From contig CANRAE010000003.1 of NCBI GenBank assembly GCA_947628525.1, forward strand, positions 1-43,889: DNA of 43,889 bases, written 5' to 3'. The stretch comes from an uncultured Bacilli bacterium (GTDB taxonomy: Bacteria > Bacillota_I > Bacilli_A > RF39 > UBA660). The notes below the pieces were generated by a model. The model was not told the DNA's origin. It did no database searches and saw nothing but the letters and a program-made list of their open reading frames with translations. Made by a program: the position numbers and the translations under genes. Shown piece by piece: positions 9,180-20,142 of the stretch (positions within the stretch are counted from its first letter, which is position 1; each line of letters starts with the position of its first letter).

Positions 9180-11231
9180 ATGGCGGCAGCATTAGCAATC
9201 GTAGGTGTTATTGCCCAAATAGGGACAATGATAGGGCAACTGAATGATCAAGCAGAGCTCTTAGAGAAAATGGAACAACGTCTAGAAGATCTAACTAATG
9301 TAAAATGGCTTATAAAACAAGCAAGAGAAATTTGTATTGGAATTGATAAGCAATTAATTGCTTATTCCAATCAAGTTTATAATTATTTTATTCAAATAAT
9401 TAATGGGACTTTGTTTACTCCTTCACTAGTTAAAGAACTATTAAATAAAGTTTATATTGTTATAGGTATAGTTATCTTTTTTAAAGTGGTTGTTATATCT
9501 ATAAAATATATGGTCAATCCTGAAATGTTTTTAGATGATAAGTTAGGAGCCCAAACATTAGTAAAAAGGTTTATCATCGGATCTATTATAATTATTATGA
9601 TACCTACTATATTTGGTGTAGCTAGAAGATTGCAAAGTGCAATTATATCAGATCATGTTATTGAAAAAATGGTTCTTAATGATCAGCAATATAGGGAGAT
9701 AATAAATAATAGAGATCCTGGTAAAAGGGTCAGCGTTATGATTTTTAGAGGTTTTTTCAATTGGAATTCGGGAATAGAACCAGAATCTTTTCCTAACTTA
9801 TATAGCAATTTTGAGCAAATTGATAAGTATTTATCAGTGGATTCTTTATCGGAAGATAAGATTAACACGAAAGAAGGTGATACATTTGTCTTTAATTATG
9901 TTCCTGTCATATCGACTATGGCTATTGCAGCTTTTCTTATAATGTTAATTAAATTCTCCTTAGAAGTACTTTTACGTGCCTTTAAATTAGTTCTTATGCA
10001 GTTGATGGCTCCTTTTGTTATTACTAGTTATATGCTAGATCCATCAAAAGAAGAGCAAATGAAAAAGTGGACTAATACAACTTTATCAATTTATTTATTG
10101 ATGTTTGTTCGGGTTTTAACTATTTGGGTTGGTGTTTTAGTATGTTATTTTTTGCAAAATGGTGTTCCAACCGCCAGTGGCGAGGTTTCTCTTATAAATG
10201 TTGCAATTAATGGTCAATCAGGAACAGATAATTTGTTAAAAACTTTAATAATATTAGCTTTGTATGCTTTCTTAAAAGATTTACCCAAAATTTTATCCAA
10301 TATAACTGGTTTTGATTTTCAAGAAAATGAAACAATTACAGGTATTGTTAATCAAGGAGTAAATGTTGCCAAAGGATTTGCTATGGCTAAGGTTGGAACT
10401 AAATATGCTAAACAGCAAATAGGGGAACAAAAAGAATTATTAGGTAAACAAAAATGGTATGCTGGTGCATCTTCTGTTGGTAGTGGTTTAACTAGTGTTG
10501 GTAGCTATGCTGCAAGTAATGGCGGCTTTAAAGCAAGTGGTTCATTCAAAGGCTTTGCCAAAGGATTTGCTAATGATAGTAAGGCGATGACCACACTTAG
10601 TTCAGGTATAGGAATGAATATATCTTCTATGCAAGGAGGTTATGCTTCTGTTACTCAAAGTGTTTCACAAGCAACGTCTACAGCTTTTGGTCAAAGTATT
10701 TTATCGCCAATTTCTAATGCTTCTTCGATTCAAGGATCAGCTCCACGTTATACTGCTACTACATCTAGTTTGACGGGAACTCCTAGTTATACATCCGATA
10801 GTGGTTCTTCTGGTGGCGATAATGTTAATGAGCCTAAGCACGACAATGATCAAAGCGAGCCTACTGTAAACAACAATAATACATTTACAGCTGGTGATGT
10901 AGAAAATATTTTACATAATTTTGAAAGTAATAACATCGACGGAACAACTACTTTTGATTTATCCGCTAACGTTAATTCTAACCAAGATTTGAGTACGTTT
11001 AATAATAATAATGCAAAACCAACTGTCATTGATCAGCTTGCCCAAAAAGTTCATGAGCAATTACCAAATAAAAATACGATTGAAGTTAATGAAGTAAAAA
11101 ATAGTATTGTAAGTGAAATACAAAAATTAAGTGATTCAGGTGAAATTTTAGATCGTTCTAAAATATCAACTGATAAAATAAGTCAAATATTAAGTAATGT
11201 TCAAACATCATTATCCCAAAATAAAAAATAA
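9180..11231 (+). CDS. Polytopic membrane protein, VirB6/TrbL-like; paralog of 4047..5939
   Basis: VYIVIGIVIFFKVVVISIKYMVNPEMFLDDKLGAQTLVKRFIIGSIIIIMIPTIF aligns by eye to the first copy; long polar tail. Confidence 0.5.
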   Translation: MAAALAIVGVIAQIGTMIGQLNDQAELLEKMEQRLEDLTNVKWLIKQAREICIGIDKQLIAYSNQVYNYFIQIINGTLFTPSLVKELLNKVYIVIGIVIFFKVVVISIKYMVNPEMFLDDKLGAQTLVKRFIIGSIIIIMIPTIFGVARRLQSAIISDHVIEKMVLNDQQYREIINNRDPGKRVSVMIFRGFFNWNSGIEPESFPNLYSNFEQIDKYLSVDSLSEDKINTKEGDTFVFNYVPVISTMAIAAFLIMLIKFSLEVLLRAFKLVLMQLMAPFVITSYMLDPSKEEQMKKWTNTTLSIYLLMFVRVLTIWVGVLVCYFLQNGVPTASGEVSLINVAINGQSGTDNLLKTLIILALYAFLKDLPKILSNITGFDFQENETITGIVNQGVNVAKGFAMAKVGTKYAKQQIGEQKELLGKQKWYAGASSVGSGLTSVGSYAASNGGFKASGSFKGFAKGFANDSKAMTTLSSGIGMNISSMQGGYASVTQSVSQATSTAFGQSILSPISNASSIQGSAPRYTATTSSLTGTPSYTSDSGSSGGDNVNEPKHDNDQSEPTVNNNNTFTAGDVENILHNFESNNIDGTTTFDLSANVNSNQDLSTFNNNNAKPTVIDQLAQKVHEQLPNKNTIEVNEVKNSIVSEIQKLSDSGEILDRSKISTDKISQILSNVQTSLSQNKK

Positions 11232-11265
11232 TAAATATTAATTAATGTAAATTAAAGGAATTATT

Positions 11266-12297
11266 ATGAGAAAGAAAGATATAGATGATATAAGAAAAAT
11301 TATAAGGCAGGAATTAATAGCCAATGAAAAAGGAAAAATAGATAATAAAATAGAGAAGAAAAAAACACCAATACCCAAACAAGACAACTATGAAAGGACG
11401 GTTCAACGTTCTAAACAAGAAAATATGGATATTCAGAAGAGTTTTTATCAAATAATGTTATTCTCAATCATTGCTATTTTCGCTTTCCTGATTGTTTTAT
11501 TTGTTAAACCAAGACTTGTGCAGGAAGATAACACTAATAAACCTAGTGATATTAATATTGATAATGATGTACATGAAGTAGATAAAAAAAATGATCCTAT
11601 AATGTTACAAGAAAATGGTGAGCTTTTAAACTCTAATATTGAAGTTGTTCAATTATTTAATAGAATTTCTTTTTTAGAACAAGAAAAGTTATTTTATGAT
11701 AGTACTTATTTATTTTCCAAGGAAGCAATAAATATTAATGATATAGATGATAATTATTTATTAGTTTTACTTACTAAGACCAATACTTTTAAAGAATATA
11801 TTGCCAAGATGGGATTAAGTAGTAAGGAAGAAGTTTGTGGAGCAAATAGTATCATTCAAATTCCTATTATTGATTTTGATCAATTAACAAAAAGTGTGTT
11901 TAATCGTCAATTAGTTGAGCATAAAGATTTTACTTATATTTATTATTATGATGATCAATTTATAACTTTTTTGCAGTTTAAATTTGATGGTAGTGTGTAT
12001 AATGCTACTTGTATAGATAATTTACCGAAAAAAGATTATAATATTACAGTTACTCCTGTTATGAGTCAAGCTTATAAAGAAGATAATATTGTTAAAATTG
12101 TGGTAAGATCTGTATTTATTGATAAAGATGGTAATGCTTATGGTGACTTTGAAAAAAGACGTTTCCTTTTTACTAACAAGAATATATATGAGCAATTACA
12201 TTATATATCTTATGCTGATCGTTATGAGTTTACTTATGTTTACAATGATGATAATTATTATTTAGAACAAATTACGAAGCTTAATAACGAGGAATAA
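11266..12297 (+). CDS. Single-pass membrane protein with a large probable extracellular domain (VirB8-like topology only)
   Basis: Charged N-terminus, one TM (IMLFSIIAIFAFLIVLFV), about 250 aa C-terminal domain. Confidence 0.6.
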   Translation: MRKKDIDDIRKIIRQELIANEKGKIDNKIEKKKTPIPKQDNYERTVQRSKQENMDIQKSFYQIMLFSIIAIFAFLIVLFVKPRLVQEDNTNKPSDINIDNDVHEVDKKNDPIMLQENGELLNSNIEVVQLFNRISFLEQEKLFYDSTYLFSKEAININDIDDNYLLVLLTKTNTFKEYIAKMGLSSKEEVCGANSIIQIPIIDFDQLTKSVFNRQLVEHKDFTYIYYYDDQFITFLQFKFDGSVYNATCIDNLPKKDYNITVTPVMSQAYKEDNIVKIVVRSVFIDKDGNAYGDFEKRRFLFTNKNIYEQLHYISYADRYEFTYVYNDDNYYLEQITKLNNEE

Positions 12298-12318
12298 ATT
12301 TTGTTAATTGGAATAGTG

Positions 12319-12348
12319 AAGAACCACTTTTATGGTTCTTTTTTTTTT
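12319..12348 (+). terminator. Intrinsic terminator of the second module
   Basis: AAGAACCA-cttttа-like loop-TGGTTCTT followed by a long T run. Confidence 0.85.
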
Positions 12349-12356
12349 GGTATAAT
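12349..12356 (+). promoter_or_regulatory. Extended -10 promoter element of polA
   Basis: TGGTATAAT directly after the terminator T-run, just upstream of polA. Confidence 0.45.
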
Positions 12357-12372
12357 ACAACTAGGTGATAAA

Positions 12373-14985
12373 ATGAAAAAAGTAATATTGATCGATGGTA
12401 ATAATATTTTATTTAGAAGTTTTTATGCAACGGCTTATACGGGAACAATTATGAAAAATTCCAAAGGATTTCCTACTAATGCTTTATATGGTTTTATTAA
12501 TATGATTAATAAGATCATTACCGAAGAAAATCCAACTTATGTTATGATTGCTTTTGATAAAGGTAAAACTTTTCGTCATGATAAATATGCTGTTTATAAA
12601 GATGGTAGACGGGAGACTCCTAATGAGTTAAAAGAACAATTTCCCGTAGCTAAGAAATTAGTAATAGCCATGGGTATTGCTTGTTATGAAATTGATAATT
12701 ATGAAGCTGATGATATCATTGGTACTTTTGCTAAGAAAATTGATGAAGATCCTGATTATGAAGCTACTATTATAAGTAGTGATAAAGATTTATTGCAATT
12801 AATTAGTGATAAAGTTGATGTTAAATTGCTAAAACAAACAGGTTTTATTCGTATGAATCGTCAAGAGTTTTTAAATACTTATGGTATTGAACCTAGTAAG
12901 ATGGTTGATTTAAAAGCTCTTATGGGAGATGCATCCGATAATATACCAGGAGTAAAAGGTATTGGTGAAAAAACAGCTATTAATCTTCTTAAAGAGTATG
13001 GGTCTTTAAAAAATTTATATGATAATATTGATAAAGTCAAAGGTAAAGTTCAAGAAAAATTAATGGTAGATCGTGATAATGCTTTTATGAGTTATGATCT
13101 AGCAACTATTTATAAAGATGTACCAATTGATACTTCTTTTGATAAAATACAATATCAAGGGTATGATACATTAAGTTATATTGAAATATTAGAAGAGTTG
13201 GAGTTTTATTCATTAATCAAAAAAATAAATATCAAAAAAGATGATCTTCGTCATAATGTACCAATAAATCTTGATTATGAAATGGTAGATGATCTAAGTA
13301 AAATTAATATTACTAATAATTATGCTATATATTTAGAAACTTTTGGTTATAATTATCATAATGATACGCCAATTGGCTTAGGAATCTATGATGGCATGAA
13401 GGCTTATTATATTCCTTTTGAGGTGTTAAAAAAGGATCCACTATTTTTACAATCTGATTTAGAAAAGTATACTTATGATGTTAAAAAATTAACTGTGGTG
13501 TTACAACGCTTTAATATCCAAATTAAAAATCTTGTTTATGATGCCATGATTTTAGGTTATTTATTAAATCAAAATGTTAAAGATGATATTGGTTATTTAA
13601 TGAATAATCGTGGTTTTAAAGTCGACTTTTATTTAGATTCGTTTGGTAATCCTAATAAATTAAAAATGCCAGATAAGGATCAAATGATCAATAATATTAT
13701 CAAAAAAGTAAAATTTATTTATGATACTAAGGATGAACTTATTGATTTATTAAAGAAAGAAGGAGCTTTTGCTTTATATCAAGATATTGAATTACCACTA
13801 GCTTTTGTTCTTGCTGATATGGAAATAACGGGGATAAGAATTGATTGTGATTTCTTAAAGACTATGGGTAAAGAACTTTCAACTAAGATCGAAATCTTAG
13901 AAGATGAAATTCATGAATATGCTGGTATGGATTTTAATATTTCTTCACCACGACAATTAGCTGATGTTTTGTTTTTTAAATTAGGCATTCCTTATCCTAA
14001 GAAAGCTAAACCTGAAAATTATTCAACTAGTAAAGAAATTCTGGATAAAATAGTTGACATTCACCCCATAGTACCTGCTATAATAGAACATCGTCTTTTA
14101 TCTAAATTAAACAACAACTATATTACGGGTCTATTAGCTATGGTTCATGAAGATGGTAAGATTCATACTATTTTTAATCAAACTTTAACTAGAACTGGAA
14201 GACTTTCTTCCCAAGAACCTAATTTGCAAAATATTCCTATTAGGCAAGAATATGGTAAATGGATAAGAAAAGCCTTTATTCCTGAGAAAGATTCTTTACT
14301 TCTTTCTTCTGATTATTCACAGATCGAATTAAGAATTTTTGCTCATATGGCTAAAGCTACTAATTTAATTGAAGCTTTTAGAAATGGTAAAGATATTCAT
14401 ACTAAAACAGCAAGTGATATTTTTGGCGTTAGTGAAGATATGGTTACTAAGGATATGCGTTATCAAGCTAAAGCTGTTAATTTTGGTATTTTGTATGGTA
14501 TTAGTAGTTTTGGTTTAGGGGAAGATCTAAATATTGATTATGTTACAGCTAAGAATTTTATTGATAATTATTTAAATAGTTATCCTGAAATTAAACAATA
14601 TATGGCGAGTGTTATTAAAGATGCTTATGACAAAGGTTATGTTAAAACCATTATGAATCGTAAAAGAACGATTGATGAATTGAGTAGTCATAACTATATG
14701 ACGAGAAGTAGTGGAGAACGAATTGCTTTAAATACTCCAATTCAAGGTAGTAGTGCAGATATTTTGAAAAAAGCAATGGTGGAAATATATAATGAATTTA
14801 ATAAGCGTGGTTTGAAAAGCAAAATGTTGATTCAAGTTCATGATGAATTAGTTTTTAATATTTTGACTTCGGAACAAGATCAAGTAGTAGATATTGTTAA
14901 AAATATTATGGAAAATACTTATAAATTAGATGTGCCTTTAAAAGTAGAGATTAGTTTAGGTAAGAATTTATATGATGCAAAGTAG
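12373..14985 (+). CDS. polA: DNA polymerase I
   Basis: True start probably ATG 12373 (MKKVILIDGNNILFRSFYA) rather than ORF start 12301; polymerase motifs LLSSDYSQIELRIFAHM, QAKAVNFGILYGIS, QVHDELVF. Confidence 0.97.
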   Translation: MKKVILIDGNNILFRSFYATAYTGTIMKNSKGFPTNALYGFINMINKIITEENPTYVMIAFDKGKTFRHDKYAVYKDGRRETPNELKEQFPVAKKLVIAMGIACYEIDNYEADDIIGTFAKKIDEDPDYEATIISSDKDLLQLISDKVDVKLLKQTGFIRMNRQEFLNTYGIEPSKMVDLKALMGDASDNIPGVKGIGEKTAINLLKEYGSLKNLYDNIDKVKGKVQEKLMVDRDNAFMSYDLATIYKDVPIDTSFDKIQYQGYDTLSYIEILEELEFYSLIKKINIKKDDLRHNVPINLDYEMVDDLSKINITNNYAIYLETFGYNYHNDTPIGLGIYDGMKAYYIPFEVLKKDPLFLQSDLEKYTYDVKKLTVVLQRFNIQIKNLVYDAMILGYLLNQNVKDDIGYLMNNRGFKVDFYLDSFGNPNKLKMPDKDQMINNIIKKVKFIYDTKDELIDLLKKEGAFALYQDIELPLAFVLADMEITGIRIDCDFLKTMGKELSTKIEILEDEIHEYAGMDFNISSPRQLADVLFFKLGIPYPKKAKPENYSTSKEILDKIVDIHPIVPAIIEHRLLSKLNNNYITGLLAMVHEDGKIHTIFNQTLTRTGRLSSQEPNLQNIPIRQEYGKWIRKAFIPEKDSLLLSSDYSQIELRIFAHMAKATNLIEAFRNGKDIHTKTASDIFGVSEDMVTKDMRYQAKAVNFGILYGISSFGLGEDLNIDYVTAKNFIDNYLNSYPEIKQYMASVIKDAYDKGYVKTIMNRKRTIDELSSHNYMTRSSGERIALNTPIQGSSADILKKAMVEIYNEFNKRGLKSKMLIQVHDELVFNILTSEQDQVVDIVKNIMENTYKLDVPLKVEISLGKNLYDAK

Positions 14986-14993
14986 GTGAAGTT

Positions 14994-15830
14994 ATGCCAG
15001 AATTACCAGAAGTGGAAACAGTTAAAGAAACGTTAAAAAGAAAAGTTTTAAATAAGGTTATTGCCAAATGTTACGTTTATTATGACAAAATCATTGAAGA
15101 ACCTAGTGTTAGTGATTTTAAAAAGAAAGTTATAAACCAAAGAATTAATGATATTACTAGACATGGTAAATGGTTAGTTTTTCATTTAGATGATTATGTA
15201 TTATTATCACATTTACGAATGGAAGGAAAGTATTTTTTAAAGTCGGATAACTGTCCTCGTAATAAGCATGAACATATTATTTTTAGTTTTACAGATGGAA
15301 CTGATCTGCGTTACCAAGACACAAGAAAATTTGGTAGAATGTTATTAATAGATAAAGACCAAATAGCTTCTTGTCGCGTTTTTAAGGACTTAGGATTAGA
15401 TCCTTGGGATCCTAAATTAACCAACAATTATTTAAAAGATAAATATGCTAAAAAACGTCTACCTATTAAGACTGTTATTCTCGATCAAAGTATTATTACG
15501 GGTATAGGTAATATATATGCTGATGAAATATTATTTTTAAGTAAAATTAATCCTTTAACCAAAGTTAATTTATTACAAGATGATGATTTAGATAATATTA
15601 TTATTAATACGAAGAAAGTATTAGGAAAAGCTATTGAACAAGGAGGAACTACTATTAGAAGTTATACATCTGATCTAGGGGTAACGGGACGTTTTCAAAA
15701 TGAATTAAATGTCCATTGTCGTGAACATGAAAAATGTCATATTTGTCAACATGAAATAGTAAAAATAAAAGTTGGTGGTAGGGGAACTTATTATTGTCCT
15801 TATTGTCAAGTAGCACGAGGTGAAAAATAA
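14994..15830 (+). CDS. mutM: Formamidopyrimidine-DNA glycosylase
   Basis: MPELPEVETVKETL N-terminus; C-terminal zinc finger CREHEKCHICQHEI..RGTYYCPYCQ. Confidence 0.97.
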   Translation: MPELPEVETVKETLKRKVLNKVIAKCYVYYDKIIEEPSVSDFKKKVINQRINDITRHGKWLVFHLDDYVLLSHLRMEGKYFLKSDNCPRNKHEHIIFSFTDGTDLRYQDTRKFGRMLLIDKDQIASCRVFKDLGLDPWDPKLTNNYLKDKYAKKRLPIKTVILDQSIITGIGNIYADEILFLSKINPLTKVNLLQDDDLDNIIINTKKVLGKAIEQGGTTIRSYTSDLGVTGRFQNELNVHCREHEKCHICQHEIVKIKVGGRGTYYCPYCQVARGEK

Positions 15831-17459
15831 ATGGAAAAAGTGTATGTTTTTGGTCATAAAAAACCTGATACTGATTCAGTTGTAGCTGCTATTACAGCGT
15901 CTTATTATTTTAATGAAATTAATAAAAAAATAAATGCCCAACCAAGAGTATTAGGGCATTTAAATAATGAAACTAAATTTGTTTTAGATTATTTTAAAGT
16001 TAAACATCCTAAATATTTAAATGATGTTCGCTTACAAATAAGAGATGTTAATTATAATAAAGATTTTTATATTGAAGAACATAAGTCAGTAATGGATTGT
16101 TATAATTATATGATCGATAATGGTACTAGTGGAGTACCAATTGTTGATGAAAATAAGAAATTAAAAGGTATTGTTACTTTAAAAGAAATTGCTAAGGAGT
16201 TAATTAAAGGTGATTTTCATCGTCTTTATACTTCTTATGATAATATTTTGCAAGTTTTACAAGGCAGGGAAGTCTTGCGTTTTGATGATGAGATAAGTGC
16301 TAAAATAATGGCAGCAGCTTATCGCAGTACTACTTTTTTAAATAATATAACTTTAAATGAAGAGACAGCTTTAATTGTAGGAGATCGTCATAGTATTATT
16401 GAATATGCTGTTAATTCCAAAGTTAAATTGCTAATTGTTGTTGGTTCAGGAGAAATAAAATTAGAACACTTAAAAATAGCCAAAGAAAATAAAGTTAATA
16501 TTATTAAAACACCATTAAGTACGTTTGAAGTTACTAAATTAATAAATTTATGTAATTATATTAATAGTCTTTCTTTAAATACTAATCCCGTAACTTTTAC
16601 TTTATTTGATTATTTAAGTGATTTTAATGATATTTCTAGTAAATTAAAACATACCAATTATCCTATTGTTGATAAAAATAATTATTGTTTAGGTATGCTT
16701 AGAATGAGTGATGTTGTTGATCATAAACGTAAAAAAGTTATTTTAGTTGATCATAATGAAGAAAGTCAAAGTGTTGATGGACTAGAAGATGCTGAAATAA
16801 TGGAAATTATCGATCATCATCGCTTAGGAACTATATCGACATCTAATCCTATTAATTTCCGTAATATGGCTGTTGGTAGTACTAATACGATCCTTTATTT
16901 AATGTTTAAAGAACGAATGATTCCTATTCCTTCTGATATAGCTGGTATTATGCTTTCCGCTATTATTTCGGATACTTTATTATTAAAAAGTCCTACTACG
17001 ACGATGAATGATCGCCTAGCAGTTTTAGATTTAGCTAAAATGTTAAATCTTGATTATCAAAAATATGGTATCCAAATGTTTGAAGCTGGAAGTGAATTAA
17101 AAGATAAAACGAAGGAAGAAATTATTTTCCACGATTTTAAATTATTTCATGTTGATGATAAACAGATGGGAGTAGGGCAAATATTTACTACTAGCTTTAA
17201 CTATCAAGAAGACGATATTTTAGAATATCAACGATTATTAGATAATATATCAATTAATAATAACTATGTTTTAGTAGCATTATTTATAACCGATATTATT
17301 ACTAATGGATCTTATGTTATTTATAACACTAAATCTAAACATATTTTAAATGATGCTTTTAATATGCCTGATATAAAACAAGGGACCTTTTTAAAAGATA
17401 TTGTATCGCGAAAAAAACAAATTATTCCACCAATTATTGAGGTATTAGATAATAAATAA
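15831..17459 (+). CDS. Manganese-type inorganic pyrophosphatase (DHH family) with CBS/DRTGG-like insert
   Basis: VFGHKKPDTDSVVAAITASYYF, IIDHHRLGT, internal CBS-like SGVPIVDENKKLKGIVTLKEI. Confidence 0.9.
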   Translation: MEKVYVFGHKKPDTDSVVAAITASYYFNEINKKINAQPRVLGHLNNETKFVLDYFKVKHPKYLNDVRLQIRDVNYNKDFYIEEHKSVMDCYNYMIDNGTSGVPIVDENKKLKGIVTLKEIAKELIKGDFHRLYTSYDNILQVLQGREVLRFDDEISAKIMAAAYRSTTFLNNITLNEETALIVGDRHSIIEYAVNSKVKLLIVVGSGEIKLEHLKIAKENKVNIIKTPLSTFEVTKLINLCNYINSLSLNTNPVTFTLFDYLSDFNDISSKLKHTNYPIVDKNNYCLGMLRMSDVVDHKRKKVILVDHNEESQSVDGLEDAEIMEIIDHHRLGTISTSNPINFRNMAVGSTNTILYLMFKERMIPIPSDIAGIMLSAIISDTLLLKSPTTTMNDRLAVLDLAKMLNLDYQKYGIQMFEAGSELKDKTKEEIIFHDFKLFHVDDKQMGVGQIFTTSFNYQEDDILEYQRLLDNISINNNYVLVALFITDIITNGSYVIYNTKSKHILNDAFNMPDIKQGTFLKDIVSRKKQIIPPIIEVLDNK

Positions 17460-17472
17460 TCTAAGCCTTTTT

Positions 17473-17787
17473 TTATAGAAAAAATTGGGGACTATTGTAT
17501 GAATCCTGGTTAATATTTTGAGAAGTAGTATTACTCTTAGTTTGTTTAGTTGGCTTTTGATCATCTTCTTTAATAGCACCCATGATTTTAAACATTGTTT
17601 TAGTATTGTTCCAAATAGGTTTAATTTGATATATTACTGGTATTGCTTGATTAATAATATTGAGCGTTTTTTGGGTATTATTTAAAATACTACTCCAATT
17701 AAATTTAGTTCGAAAACTACTAAAAAAGCCCTTTCTTATATTATATGGTTGATAAGGATAGAAATTATTATAATTATTATTGAACAT
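17473..17787 (-). CDS. Hypothetical protein (104 aa)
   Basis: Convergent ORF with SD-like ggaaggat before ATG. Confidence 0.6.
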   Translation of the reverse strand: MFNNNYNNFYPYQPYNIRKGFFSSFRTKFNWSSILNNTQKTLNIINQAIPVIYQIKPIWNNTKTMFKIMGAIKEDDQKPTKQTKSNTTSQNINQDSYNSPQFFL

Positions 17788-17890
17788 ATCCTTCCTCCTT
17801 TACAATTATTATATGAAAGAGCATAAAAAATGTTTAAAAATATCTAGATGTATGCTATAATCTTAATAAGATAGGTAGAGGGGATGGCCA

Positions 17891-19312
17891 ATGAAGAAGG
17901 TATTATTGTTTCCAATTACAATTTTGAAATATGCCAAAAAAGGTCTTGGTTATCTTTTTGGTAAAAATAATAAAACTAATTCTGTTGGTGTTAAAAAGTT
18001 AGAAGGAGAAGCTCTTGATAAAGAATTAGAGCGTGTCAAAAAGGAAAGTACTGAATTTAAAAGAGAAGAAGAGACAGTTATAAATAATAAAGCCAAAAGA
18101 TCTAAGTTAAAGTCATATCGTTATATGGTTAGGGGGTCTAATGGATCAGTATTAAAGGGAATATTTGATGCGGAAAATATAGATGCAGTTAAAATCTTTT
18201 TATCTAATGAGGGTTATGAAATTTTAAGTGTTAAAGAACGTGCTAAATGGGATGTTGATGTCAGCATTGGTAGTGGTAAAATTGGTAAAGGTGATTTATC
18301 TTTTGCTCTTACACAATTGGCAACTTATATTAAAGCTGGAATTCCTTTGGTTGATTCTATGCGTATTTTAGCTCGTCAGACATCAAAACCACAATTACGT
18401 CGTATTTTTGATCGCGTTGTTTATGAATTAGTTGTAGGATGTAATTTTTCTACGGCTTTAAAACGTCAAGGACAAGCTTTTCCTAATTTATTAATAAACA
18501 TGGTTAAAACTTCTGAAATGACAGGAGATTTAGCGGGAACATTAGATGAAATGGCCGAATATTACACGGAAACAGAAAAATCACGTAAACAAATGCTTTC
18601 GGCTTTGATATATCCATCAGTTATTTTAACGGTTGCTATTGGAGCGGTTATTTTCATTGTAGTCTTTGTAGTACCACAGTTTGTCGATATGTTTGCCAGT
18701 AATAACGCTGAATTACCAGCCATTACTGTTTTTATCATTAAAATGAGTTCGTTTTTTTCTAATTATTGGTGGGTAATAGCGCTTGTTATTTTAACAGTTT
18801 TATTAGTATATAGTTGGTGTTTTAAAAATTTACGTTTTTTTCGTAAGGCAATGCAAACTTTCTATATGAAGTTACCAGTAATTGGGAATATTATTATTTA
18901 TAATGAGGTTGCTAATTTAACAAGAACTTTTTCTTCGTTATTAAATCATAGTGTTTTTATTACTGATAGTATGGAAATACTTAGTCAAATATCAGACAAT
19001 GAAATATATAAAGAAATTATTAATCGAACTTTAATTGGATTAAGTAAAGGTGCTAAAATAAGTGAAGCTTTTAGAGGAGAATGGGCTTTTCCGGTCGTAG
19101 CTTATGAAATGTTAGTAACTGGTGAATCTACGGGGCAGTTAGCTTTGATGATGGAAAAAGTAGCGGATCATTATCAAGGTTTACATGCCAATGCAGTAAC
19201 TACTATCAAAAGTTTAATTGAACCGGTTATTATATGCTTTTTAGCAGTTGCTGTTGGTTTCATTATTATGTCAATTATTTTACCAATGTTTGATTTATAT
19301 GGACAATTATAG
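17891..19312 (+). CDS. Type II secretion/type IV pilus inner membrane protein, PilC/GspF family
   Basis: DLSFALTQLATYIKAGIPLVDSMRIL and C-terminal repeat LTRTFSSLLNHSVFITDSMEIL; GESTGQLALMMEKVADHY. Confidence 0.95.
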   Translation: MKKVLLFPITILKYAKKGLGYLFGKNNKTNSVGVKKLEGEALDKELERVKKESTEFKREEETVINNKAKRSKLKSYRYMVRGSNGSVLKGIFDAENIDAVKIFLSNEGYEILSVKERAKWDVDVSIGSGKIGKGDLSFALTQLATYIKAGIPLVDSMRILARQTSKPQLRRIFDRVVYELVVGCNFSTALKRQGQAFPNLLINMVKTSEMTGDLAGTLDEMAEYYTETEKSRKQMLSALIYPSVILTVAIGAVIFIVVFVVPQFVDMFASNNAELPAITVFIIKMSSFFSNYWWVIALVILTVLLVYSWCFKNLRFFRKAMQTFYMKLPVIGNIIIYNEVANLTRTFSSLLNHSVFITDSMEILSQISDNEIYKEIINRTLIGLSKGAKISEAFRGEWAFPVVAYEMLVTGESTGQLALMMEKVADHYQGLHANAVTTIKSLIEPVIICFLAVAVGFIIMSIILPMFDLYGQL

Positions 19313-19323
19313 GAGTAGATAAC

Positions 19324-20085
19324 ATGAATATATTAGTAATTATTTTAATATTTGTATTGGGTGTTATTTTTGGATCGTTTTTTAATGTGGTAGGGTACCG
19401 CATTCCTAAGGGACTTTCCATTGTTAGACCAGGTTCTTTTTGCCCTAAATGTCATCATGATTTAAAGTGGTATGAACTAATTCCTATATTTTCCTATCTA
19501 TTTCTTAGAGGTAAATGTTCTTATTGCCATCAAAAAATATCGCCCATATATCCCATAGTGGAATTAGTTACTGGTCTTTTATTTTTAATAGCCTACTTAC
19601 TTTTTGGCTTTTCTACTAATTTTTTAATCGCCATAATTACCGAATCTTTATTAATGATTGTGATCGTTAGTGATATTAATTATTTAGTTATACCTGATGA
19701 AGTTACTATTTTCTTTTGCATATTAATCTTTATTGTTAAATTAGTTACAAGTGGTATTAGAACAGCAGGTTTAGCTTTATTATCAGGTTTAGCCTTATTC
19801 CTTTTAATGTATTTGATTATGCAATTAGGTAATTTTCTTTTTAAAAAAGAGTCTCTTGGTGGAGGAGATGTCAAATTAATGTTTTTTGTGGGCATAACTA
19901 TTGGCCCTTTATTAGGCATTTTCTGTATTTTCTTATCATCAATTATTGCTCTTCCTTTATCATTATTAGTATACTTGAAAGATGAAGGTAATGTTATCCC
20001 TTTCGGTCCTTTTATTTTACTAGCAGCCTTAATTATTATTTTATTTAAAATAGATGTCTCAATGCTTTTAAATATATTTGCTTAA
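19324..20085 (+). CDS. Prepilin peptidase (type IV leader peptidase family)
   Basis: GSFFNVVGYRIP, CPKCHHDLKWYELIPIFSYLFLRGKCSYCHQKIS, LGGGDVKLM. Confidence 0.96.
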   Translation: MNILVIILIFVLGVIFGSFFNVVGYRIPKGLSIVRPGSFCPKCHHDLKWYELIPIFSYLFLRGKCSYCHQKISPIYPIVELVTGLLFLIAYLLFGFSTNFLIAIITESLLMIVIVSDINYLVIPDEVTIFFCILIFIVKLVTSGIRTAGLALLSGLALFLLMYLIMQLGNFLFKKESLGGGDVKLMFFVGITIGPLLGIFCIFLSSIIALPLSLLVYLKDEGNVIPFGPFILLAALIIILFKIDVSMLLNIFA

Positions 20086-20142
20086 AAAGGTTTCCTCTTG
20101 GCGATCTTTTTTTTACGTGATATAATTTTCGTAGTAGGTGAT

